This document shows, in pieces, positions 53,320 to 60,852 of a stretch of DNA of 64,000 nucleotides; position 1 is the first letter of the stretch; every line of letters begins with the position of its first letter. The notes under the pieces were generated by a model that saw only the letters and a list, made by a program, of their open reading frames with translations, was not told the origin of the DNA and ran no database searches. The stretch covers positions 1 through 64,000 of the forward strand of contig CAWEJL010000010.1 of assembly GCA_963809385.1 (NCBI GenBank). Direction: 5' to 3'. This DNA is from JAKAIY01 sp963809385 (lineage in GTDB: Bacteria; Chloroflexota; Ktedonobacteria; Ktedonobacterales; JADMIN01). The position numbers and the translations under genes are program-made.

Positions 53320-54233
53320 ATGGTGGAAGAGCGGCAGCTTCAGATCGCCAGCGAGGGCGTCACGCTCACCGCGACACTGACCATGCCCACCGCCGCGCCG
53401 GTGCGAGGTGGGCTGGTTCCGCTGCATCCCGCCAGCGATCCGTCGCGCGACCAGTTCCTCTTTCGCCACCTCGCGGAGATCCTGCCGCCTCGCGGCGTCG
53501 CTGTGCTGCGCTTCGACCGGCGGGCATACGGGAACGATAGCGACGTGCCGCTGGAGCTCCAAGCGAAGGACGCGCTGGCCGCGCTCCAGGCGTTGCGCGC
53601 GGTTCCGGGCGTGGGGGATGCGCCGCTGGGGCTGTGGGGCTTCAGCCAGGGCGCCTGGGCGGCTCCGCTAGCCGCGAGCATGGCGCCAGATGCGGTGGCG
53701 TTCCTCGCGCTGATCGCGTCCACCGGCGTCAGCCCAGCGCGGCAGATGCGCTATGGGACCGCCGAGCAGGTACGCCGCGCCGGGTACGGAGCGGACGCGC
53801 TGGCCGAGCTGGCCACGCTGCGCGCCACCTGGGAAGATTATCTGCGCGGCGCGCTGGAGCGGGCGCCAGCGCAGGCGCTGATTGATCGCATGGCGGGCCA
53901 GCCCTGGTTCCCGCTGGCTTACGTGCCGCGTGAGCTCCCGCCGCCAGGCGTGTGGGAGGACATGGACTTCGATCCTGAGCCGATCTTCGCGCGCGTGATC
54001 TGCCCAACGCTACTCTTCTACGGCGAGGATGATGAGTGGACTCCAGCGGATGAAAGCATCGCGGCGTGGCGGCGCGCGGCGCGGCTGGCAACGACGCTAT
54101 CACCGCCGTGCGGCTGCCCGGCGCGAGCCATCACCCGACGCTGCATGGCGGCCAGGATATCGCCTCGATCAGCCCGCTGTATACACAGACGCTGCTGGAC
54201 TGGATCGAGGCGCGGCTCACGCCACAGGCATAG
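53320..54233 (+). CDS. Alpha/beta hydrolase
   Basis: A ~304-residue cytoplasmic serine hydrolase. The N-terminal strands read RQLQIASEGVTLTATLTMP. An oxyanion region follows (LVPLHPASDPSRDQFLFRHL). The nucleophile is in LGLWGFSQGAWAAPLAAS, the acid in LLFYGEDDEWTPADES, and, after a frame change near 54085, the His lies in VRLPGASHHPTLHGG. The C-terminus is LLDWIEARLTPQA. GAGGAGG precedes the ATG at 53320. It is convergent with the DedA gene, whose extended C-terminus overlaps the end of this one. Confidence 0.8.
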
Positions 54234-54930
54234 CGGAGCCGCCGTGCGCGGACATCGCTACGCGCGCTCGTGGCGTCGTGCCGCCGCTCCGGCGTCTCCG
54301 CGTCCGCTTCCAGCAGGCGGCGCGCGGCGCGGCGGCGGCGAGCGATCCAGAAGATGATCGCGCCAGCGATGGCCGCGACCAGCAGGATGGTCCCGCCAAC
54401 GCCGATGACGTTCAGCACGGTCGTGAGCAGCGGCAGGTTGCGGCCCAGGATGTAGCCCAGCAGGCCGTAGACGGTGGCCCAGACGATCCCGCCGAGCGGC
54501 GTTCCAGATGAGGAAGCGCCGCCACGGCATGCGGTTGACGCCCGCCAGGAAGGCGACGGTTATGCGCAGGATGGAGAAGAAGCGTCCGATGAAGACGGTC
54601 TTGTCGCCGTGCCGCGCGAAGTAGACGCGCGCGCCGTCCAGCGCCGACTCGCTGACGCGAAACACTCGCAGGACACGCCGCACGAGCGGATAGCCGCCGT
54701 AGCGCCCGACCATATAGCCGAAGTTGTCGCCCAGGATGGCGCCTACCGAGGCGGCGAGGATCACCAGCGCGATGTTCAGCGGGCGGCCCGTTCCGGCGTA
54801 GACCGCCGCTATCAGCGAGCGTCGTTTCGCCGGGGAACGGCACGCCCATCGTCTCGATCATGACCGCGAGCAGCACGACCCAGTAGCCCCACGTGAGGAT
54901 CGCGTGGTCGAGCCATACCGGCGCGGTCAT
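54131..54930 (-). CDS. DedA-family membrane protein
   Basis: DedA proteins are proposed lipid scramblases/flippases needed for membrane homeostasis. The start is at MTAPVWLDHAILTWGYWVVL. The signatures are VMIETMGVPFPGETTL, VGAILGDNFGYMVGRYGGYP, ARHGDKTVFIGRFFSILRI and TVAFLAGVNRMPWRRFLIWN. Frame changes near 54825 and 54500 break the coding region. The last helix (GGTILLVAAIAGAIIFWIAR) is followed by a basic tail that runs past the expected end into the convergent hydrolase gene, so the true stop is uncertain. The start lies 14 bases after the upstream oxidoreductase stop, indicating an operon. Confidence 0.8.
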
Positions 54931-54944
54931 GGGGTCACGTCCTT

Positions 54945-56414
54945 TCAGCGGGCCAGGCATGCCCGCGCAGCGACCACCGCGAGCGCGGCGCGCGCGGCCC
55001 AGTAGCCGCACATGCCATGCACGCCGCCGCCGGGCGGGGTGGAGGAGGAGCAGAGATAGACACCGCGCGCGCCAGTGGCGTACGGGTTGAGCGGATTGAG
55101 CCGCGCGACGGGGCGGGTGAAGAGCTGTCCCCAGTCTTGCAGGCCGCCGTTGATGTCGCCGCCGACGTAGTTGGGGTTGTAGGCTTCCAGCGCGGCGGGG
55201 TCCATCACATGCCGCGCCAGGATGCGCTGGCGAAAGCCCGGCGCGAAGCGTTCGATCTGCGCCTCGATGCGCTCCGTCATGTCTACGCGCGAGCCGTGCG
55301 GCGTGTGGCAATAGGCCCAGAGCGTCTGCTTGCCAGCGGGCGCGCGGGTCCCATCGAAGAGGCTCTGCTGCGCCACGAGGACGAACGGGCGCTCCGGCGC
55401 CTCGCCCTGCGCGACGGCTCGCTCGGAGGCCGCGATCTCGCCCAGTGTCCCGCCGACATGGACGACGCCCGCGCGCAGGCATGCCGGGTCGAGCCAGGGA
55501 ACTGGCCCGTCGAGCGCGTAATCCACCTTGAAGGAGCCAGGGCCGTAGCGGTAGCGGTTCAGCGCGGCGCGGTAGGTGGACGGCAGGCGCTCGCCCGCCA
55601 GGCGCAACAGCTGGCGCGGCGTCACATCGCAGAGGATAGCGCGCGCGGGGGGCAGCGCGTCGAGCGATTCGACGTAGGCGCCGGTGATGATCTCGCCGCC
55701 CAGCTCGCGCAGATAGGCGGCCAGCGCATCCGCCAGCGCCTGCGAGCCGCCGCGCGCCACCGGCCAGCCAGAGGCATGCCCCGATGCGCCCAGGACCAGC
55801 CCGAACGCCGCGCTGGGCGAGCTGATCGAGCGGCAGCATGCCGTGCGCCGCCAGCCCGGCGAAGAGCGCCCGCGCCGCCACGCCGCGAAACCGCGCCTGC
55901 GCCAGCCCGCTCGCCGAACGCCGCGCGCTCAGCCCGAACCGCCCCATGACAGCGGATGCGCCGCCAGCGCCAGCGGACGCAGCGGCCCCAGGAACGTGTC
56001 CCGCGATGACGGGCCAGTCGCGCGCCAGCGGCTCCATCAGCCGCTCCCACGCGCCCGCGTCGGGGCCGAGATGTTCGCGCTGTCGCCTGGACGGAGCGCT
56101 CCAGGATGACCGCCGGGCCGTCGGGCAGCGGGTGCGCCAGCGGCGCGGTCGGCTGTATCCACTCCAGCCCGAAGCGCTTGAGCGGCAGCGAGCGGAAGAA
56201 CGGCGAGGAGATCGGCCAGCGGATGCGCGGCGGAGCAGACATCGCTGACGAAGCCCGGCGCCGCCAGCTCCGCCGAGCGCATGCCGCCGCCGACCGTCTC
56301 CCCGGCCTCATAGACCACCACCGAGCGGCCCGCCCGCGCCAGGGTAATCGCCGCCGCCAGCCCGTTCGGCCCCGAGCCGACCACCACCGCGTCATACGCC
56401 ACGCGAGCCGCCAT
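54945..56414 (-). CDS. NAD(P)/FAD-dependent oxidoreductase (phytoene-desaturase/COG1233 type)
   Basis: The N-terminal dinucleotide-binding motif reads VVGSGPNGLAAAITLARAG, followed by VVVYEAGETVGGGMRSAEL. Later conserved parts are GGSQALADALAAYLRELGGE, RAILCDVTPRQLLRLAGERL, NYVGGDINGGLQDWGQLFTR and the C-terminal FAD segment GARGVYLCSSSTPPGGGVHG. These match CrtI-like proteins of unknown substrate. Several frame changes occur between about 55770 and 56240. The sequence pieces are collinear, so indels are likelier than decay. No carotenoid genes lie nearby. Confidence 0.78.
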
Positions 56415-56498
56415 GCGCGCTCCTTCCCGCTGTCGCATCATCCCACTTGGGCGCTCGCACGCCCCCTACGCTAGAGATTGTAGCCCGCAGGCATGAGA

Positions 56499-56534
56499 AA
56501 CCGGCGGGGATGGGTCCGTCCATCCTCGCCGGTT
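56499..56534 (-). terminator. Terminator hairpin after the thioredoxin-like gene
   Basis: AACCGGCGGGGATGG pairs with CCATCCTCGCCGGTT (one mismatch) around a 6-base loop, directly at the stop of the thioredoxin-like gene. Confidence 0.65.
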
Positions 56535-57009
56535 CACGGTAGCGCGTGGGCGTGCGCCGTCAGGCCGACCGGCGCGGCCAGCGCCTCGTCCACCTGGGCG
56601 AGCAGCTTGGCGAGCGGCGCGAAGCCATAGTTGATGGCGCGCGCCTCGCCGCGTGTCGTCCAGCACGACGGTCGTGGGGACCGTCAGCACGGCGTAGCGC
56701 TGGGTCAGGTCGGGCGAGGTGGCGGCGTCAATCTCGACGACGCTCACCCGGCCCTGGCGCTCGTCGAGCAGGCGATTGAGCGCGGGGCGTTGGAGGGTGT
56801 GGCAGGGGCTGCAATCTTCGCTGCTGAAGGCGAGCATCCGCACGCCATCAGCGCTGGCCACGCCGCGCAGCTCCGGCGCGGGCGCGGCGGCGAGCGTCTG
56901 CCGCTTGCGCGCGGCGGCGTACGCGCGCACGCCCACGACACGTCGCCCACGTCAGCAGCGCGACGGCCACCAGCGCCGCCGACGCGAAGACAGTGTATTC
57001 CCTGGCATC
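56534..57009 (-). CDS. Membrane-tethered thioredoxin-like protein
   Basis: An N-terminal membrane helix (YTVFASAALVAVALLTWA) is followed by a thioredoxin fold with LAFSSEDCSPCHTLQRPALN, in which CSPC is the redox site. VSVVEIDAATSPDLTQRYAV and LTVPTTVVLDD complete the fold. A frame change near 56650 leads to AINYGFAPLAKLLAQVDEAL and the stop. The start is unclear: an ATG at 57009 needs one base change in frame to reach YTVF. It overlaps or abuts the DUF4395 gene, an association common for these two families, and probably works in extracytoplasmic thiol chemistry. Confidence 0.75.
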
Positions 57010-57011
57010 GC

Positions 57012-57511
57012 TCAGGCCCCCCGCCAGTGGAAGCCGCCCGCGTAGCGCACACGCGGCATGAGGCCGAGCCGCCCAAGCTGGTAATAGACAAAGCAGCCCA
57101 GCGCAGAAGCCAACGGTCAGGTTGACCAGCGACAGCGCGAAGACGATCAGGTCGAGCGTCCAGCCAGCCACGGCGGCGCCGGGCGAGGAACGAGCAGCAG
57201 CGATGCGGCGATCAGGAAGGTCGCGCCCGACGCCCTGCGCGAAGCGGTGCGGCGCGGGGTCATCCTCGACGATGCGCGGCCTGAGCAGCCGCAGCGGCAC
57301 GGCGACGAAGCGGTAGAGCAGGCGGAATGGCCCGACAGCGGGCACGGCGGCGCTGATGCAGCAGGCAGAGCGCCGCGACCACTACCAGCCAGCGCCACTG
57401 CAGCACGAAGGCGAGCGCGGTCAGCCCGACCGTCCAGGCCTGAGAAAACTTGAGTAGATGGGTGTCAACGCGTGGCGTCTCGCCTGCGGCTGATACCGTC
57501 CCAGCGGACAT
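57012..57511 (-). CDS. DUF4395 membrane protein
   Basis: The protein reads PRVDTHLLKFSQAWTVGLTA, WRWLVVVAALCLL, then (after a shift near 57352) AVGPFRLLYRFVAVPLRLLR, and EDDPAPHRFAQGVG. After a shift near 57215 comes WTLDLIVFALSLVNLTVGFC. A last shift near 57083 gives AGCFVYYQLGRLGLMPRVRY. The GFC-x-GC-x-x-YY motif is the DUF4395 hallmark and places two Cys in the membrane. It is paired with a thioredoxin-like gene immediately downstream. Confidence 0.8.
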
Positions 57512-57713
57512 ATAATTCCGTTCCCTTCCAGAGCGCCCGGACTATTGTTGACTTTATCTATCAACTTTGTGCGCTACTGAAAGAATTGTAGAGAGGAAGG
57601 GGGCGAGTTGTCAAGAGAGGTGTGGCGCGAGTGGTGATTCCAAAGATGGCGGCGCCAAAAACTCGCTGCCTACATCTGGCTACCGAGACGATGGACGTCA
57701 GAGTATTGCGGAT

Positions 57714-57743
57714 TTGACCAGTGGGAGCATTTCGTGTTAGTAT
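57714..57743 (+). promoter_or_regulatory. Promoter of the TetR gene (nearly leaderless)
   Basis: TTGACC (57714-57719) and TAGTAT (57738-57743) are 18 bases apart. Transcription would start at about 57750, and the ATG is at 57751, so the mRNA would be leaderless. No ribosome site is present upstream of the ATG, consistent with this. Confidence 0.6.
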
Positions 57744-57750
57744 CATTAAC

Positions 57751-58356
57751 ATGAATACTGACCCGACGCCATCGAAGCGCCGATATCAAATGAAGGCGCG
57801 CGGGAAGTCCGCGGCAGCTACTGGCGAGCGTATTTTGGACGCCGCCATCGCCGCGTTCTGGGAGCGACCAGTGGCGGACATCTCGCTAGAGGAGGTTGCG
57901 CGCCGCGCAGAGGTTTCGCTCCAGACGGTGATCCGTCACTTTGGAAACAAAGAAGGCTTGTTCGCCGCCGCCAGCGAACGCGAGTTCGAGCGCATCAGCC
58001 ACCAGCGCGACGAGGCGCCAGTTGGTGACGTAGGCGAGGCGGTGCGGATCCTGCTCAACCATTACGAGGAGCTCGGCGAAGCGGTGCTGCGTCTGCTCGC
58101 CGAGGAAAACCGGCTGCCCGCGCTGCGTGAGATCGCTGATCGCGGGCGCGTGTATCACGCCATGTGGTGTGAGCGGGTGTTTGCCCCGGCCCTGTCCGGA
58201 TTGAGTGGGGCCGACCAACCACGCCGGCTCGCCGAGTTCGTCGCGATCACTGATGTGCTCATGTGGAAACTGCTTCGCCACGACCGTGGACTGAGCCGAC
58301 TCCAGACGGAGCTCGCGATGCGCGAGCTGATCGAGCCACTGATGGGAGAACAATAA
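57751..58356 (+). CDS. TetR-family transcriptional regulator
   Basis: A 201-residue repressor-type protein. The N-terminal DNA-binding domain reads GERILDAAIAAFWERPVADI, SLEEVARRAEVSLQTVIRHF and GNKEGLFAAASEREFERI. The C-terminal ligand domain is helical and unassigned. Its stop overlaps the start of the glycosyltransferase gene by one base (TAATG), so it most likely controls its own operon and responds to the glycosyltransferase substrate. The start fits the leaderless promoter just upstream. Confidence 0.9.
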   Translation: MNTDPTPSKRRYQMKARGKSAAATGERILDAAIAAFWERPVADISLEEVARRAEVSLQTVIRHFGNKEGLFAAASEREFERISHQRDEAPVGDVGEAVRILLNHYEELGEAVLRLLAEENRLPALREIADRGRVYHAMWCERVFAPALSGLSGADQPRRLAEFVAITDVLMWKLLRHDRGLSRLQTELAMRELIEPLMGEQ

Positions 58357-59612
58357 TGGCCCGCATTCTCGCCTACACGTCGCCCGCGCGAGGGCACCTA
58401 TATCCACTCACCCCGATTCTGGACGAACTACGCCGCCGCGGCCACCAGATCGCCCTACGCACGCTCGCATCACAGGTTCCGCTGATGCAGCTTCGTGGCT
58501 TTGATGCGGCGCCGATCAACGAGCGGGTGGAAGAGATCGAGCTCGACGACTGGCGCGCCCGCAATCAGCGCGAATCGCTGGCTCGCAGTGTGCGTGGTTT
58601 TTGCGCGCGCGCAGAATTCGACGCGCCCGACCTGCGGCAGGCGATAGCGGAGGAGCGTCCCGACGCGTTGCTGGTGGACATCAATAGTTGGGGTGGTCTG
58701 GCCGCCGCCGAGGCCTGGGGCGGCCCGTGGGCGACCTTCTGCCCCTATCCAATTGCGCTGCGCTCGAACGACGCGCCGCCGTTCGGACCCGGCTTCCCAC
58801 CCGCGCGCGGGCCGCTCGGCAGACTGCGCGACCGCCTCCTGCGCCCGCTCGTGCTTGGGACGATTGAGAAGACGATGCTGCCACCACTCAACGGTGTCCG
58901 CGGCCACTTGGGGCTCGCGCCGCTTGGCGCCGTCGATGATATGTTCCGCCGCCCGCCGCTAGTCCTCTATCTGACCGCCGAGCCATTCGAGTACCCGCGC
59001 AGCGACTGGCCCGACACCATCGTCATGGTCGGCCCGTGCGTGTGGGAGCCCGCACAGGACCAGCCCCAATGGCTCGAAGAGATCACGCGTCCAATCGTGC
59101 TGGTGACGACCTCGTCCGAGTTCCAAGATGATGGGCGGCTCGTGCAAGTGGCGTTCGATGCGCTCGCCGATGAGCCTGTGACCGTCGTCGCCACCCTACC
59201 CGCCGGTGACGCTACCCACATTCAGACGCCAGCCAACGGGCGCTTGGAGCGCTTCACTCCCCACGGAGCGCTGCTCGATCGCGCTGTCTGCGCCATCACA
59301 CACGGCGGCATGGGCGCGACACAGAAGGCGCTCGCGCGCGGCGTGCCGGTCTGCGCCGTGCCGTTCGGGCGCGACCAGTTCGAGGTCGCGCGCCGCGTGG
59401 AGGCTGCGGGAGCAGGGACCCGACTGCCCGCCAGTCGCCTGCGTCCCGATCGCCTGCGCGCCAAGGTCCGCGAAGCGATGACTATGTCTGAAGGCGCCAG
59501 ACGCGTGGCGGCAGCCTTCGCCGCGGCGGGCGGACCAGTCGCGGCGGCTGACGCCTTCGAGGCCCGCCTGCTCGGGTCTAGGGTCAGCGTGACACATCCC
59601 AGCCCGGCATAG
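58356..59612 (+). CDS. GT1-family (MGT/UGT-like) glycosyltransferase
   Basis: A 418-residue GT-B enzyme that glycosylates small lipophilic molecules, such as macrolide- or flavonoid-like substrates. The N-terminal motif is ARILAYTSPARGHLYPLTPI, containing the catalytic His of GHLYP. The C-terminal donor domain reads PIVLVTTSSEFQDDGRLVQV, RFTPHGALLDRAVCAITHGG, MGATQKALARGVPVCAVPFG and DQFEVARRVEAAGAGTRLP. Co-transcription with a TetR regulator suggests an inducible detoxification or resistance function (inference). The frame is intact and the GGGAGA site lies in the end of the TetR gene. Confidence 0.88.
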   Translation: MARILAYTSPARGHLYPLTPILDELRRRGHQIALRTLASQVPLMQLRGFDAAPINERVEEIELDDWRARNQRESLARSVRGFCARAEFDAPDLRQAIAEERPDALLVDINSWGGLAAAEAWGGPWATFCPYPIALRSNDAPPFGPGFPPARGPLGRLRDRLLRPLVLGTIEKTMLPPLNGVRGHLGLAPLGAVDDMFRRPPLVLYLTAEPFEYPRSDWPDTIVMVGPCVWEPAQDQPQWLEEITRPIVLVTTSSEFQDDGRLVQVAFDALADEPVTVVATLPAGDATHIQTPANGRLERFTPHGALLDRAVCAITHGGMGATQKALARGVPVCAVPFGRDQFEVARRVEAAGAGTRLPASRLRPDRLRAKVREAMTMSEGARRVAAAFAAAGGPVAAADAFEARLLGSRVSVTHPSPA

Positions 59613-59699
59613 GATCGAGTACATATGGGAACACGCAAGCCGCTGCCAGACGCGCTAGCCAGCGTGGAAACCATCCCATCGCGCCCGCGTGCACGCCCG

Positions 59700-59853
59700 T
59701 TACCCCGCCAGCGTCACCACGGTGATGCCGACGCCGTCGCGCAGTTCGGCGGAGGCGAATTTCTTGACTAGGGGATGATGGCGCAACGGCAGTGCGAATA
59801 GCCTGACGCGACGCGTCGGCGCCTTCGCCGTGCAGCAGCCGCGTGGTGGTCAT
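59700..59853 (-). pseudogene. Duplicated 3' end of mutS2 (Smr domain remnant)
   Basis: The minus strand reads TTRLLHGEGADASRQAIRTA, then (after a shift) RHHPLVKKFASAEL, then GITVVTLAG and a stop. It is a degraded copy of the last ~52 codons of the mutS2 gene at 60853-61008; the nucleotide alignment is obvious along ~155 bp. It sits downstream of the ROK gene, so the ROK gene is flanked on both sides by the same mutS2 end. Confidence 0.85.
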
Positions 59854-59904
59854 TCCAACTCTGGCTTGATATCCGCATCACATGAGTTGAATGGGCGATG
59901 CACC

Positions 59905-60831
59905 CTATGACTCAGGACGCTTTTCCGTCGCATCCATCGCCAGCGCGATGGCGCCGAACACCCCTGCGCGATGGCCGAGTTGGGGAGGGGTGATAAAGGT
60001 CGCTATCTGATCAGTGACAGTGGGGTGTTTGAGGTATCCGTTGAGCATGGACAGGAAATGGGTGCGAATGCGCGGATAGAGATGGTCTTGCTTGAGGACG
60101 ACGCCACCGCCAAAAATGATGCGCTGGGGTGAGAGCATGAGCGTGGCGACCATCGCCGCATACGCGAGATAGCGCGCCTCTTCCTCCCAGATAGGATCGT
60201 TTTCTGGCAGGTCCTTGAGGGGCCGGCCAGCGCGCCGCTCCAGCGCGGGGCCAGCGGCCACGCCTTCCAGGCAACCGCCGCCGTGATACGGGCAGAAGCC
60301 GTGTTCGTGTCGCTGAGAATCACCAGGCAAAGCGGCAATGGGAATGTGCCCCATCTCGGGATGGAGCAGCCCGTGGAGTGGACGCCCGTCAACGAGCGCG
60401 GCGCCACCTATGCCTGTTCCAACGGTGAAGTACACCGCCGAGCGCAGGCCTTGCGCCGCTCCCCAGCGCTGCTCGGCGAGCAGCGCGCCATTGACATCGG
60501 TCTCCCACGCGACGGGAACCTCGAGCGCCGAGCGCAAATAGCCCATGACATCGCAATTGGCCCAGCCGGGTTTCGGCGTCGTCGTGATAAAGCCATACTG
60601 CGGAGACGCGGGATCCAGATCAACCGGCCCAAAGCAGGCGACACCCAATCCCGCGAGCGTGTGTGTCCCCTGGCGCCGCCTGAAGAACTCGGCTACTTGG
60701 GCCAGTGTTTCCGCTGGCGTGGTCGTGTCGATGACTTGCTCATCAAGTATCTCTGGTTCACCTGCCCCTCTTCCGAGCACGCAGTGAAACTTGGTGCCTC
60801 CACCCTCGACGCCACCCCAGACCCGCTCCAT
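59905..60831 (-). CDS. ROK-family sugar kinase (fructokinase-like)
   Basis: A 308-residue ATP-dependent hexose kinase. The phosphate-1 motif is WGGVEGGGTKFHCVLGRG. GLGVACFGPVDLDPAS and ITTTPKPGWANCDVMGYLRS match bacterial fructokinases of the YdhR/GmuE type. The catalytic region is VPVAWETDVNGALLAEQRWG, with GTGIGGAALVDGRPLHG and HPEMGHIPI. The zinc site is HEHGFCPYHGGGCLEG. The frame is intact. It is inserted between mutS2 and a duplicate of the mutS2 3' end. Confidence 0.9.
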   Translation of the reverse strand: MERVWGGVEGGGTKFHCVLGRGAGEPEILDEQVIDTTTPAETLAQVAEFFRRRQGTHTLAGLGVACFGPVDLDPASPQYGFITTTPKPGWANCDVMGYLRSALEVPVAWETDVNGALLAEQRWGAAQGLRSAVYFTVGTGIGGAALVDGRPLHGLLHPEMGHIPIAALPGDSQRHEHGFCPYHGGGCLEGVAAGPALERRAGRPLKDLPENDPIWEEEARYLAYAAMVATLMLSPQRIIFGGGVVLKQDHLYPRIRTHFLSMLNGYLKHPTVTDQIATFITPPQLGHRAGVFGAIALAMDATEKRPES

Positions 60832-60852
60832 GCTTCAGCCTCTGTTTTCAAG

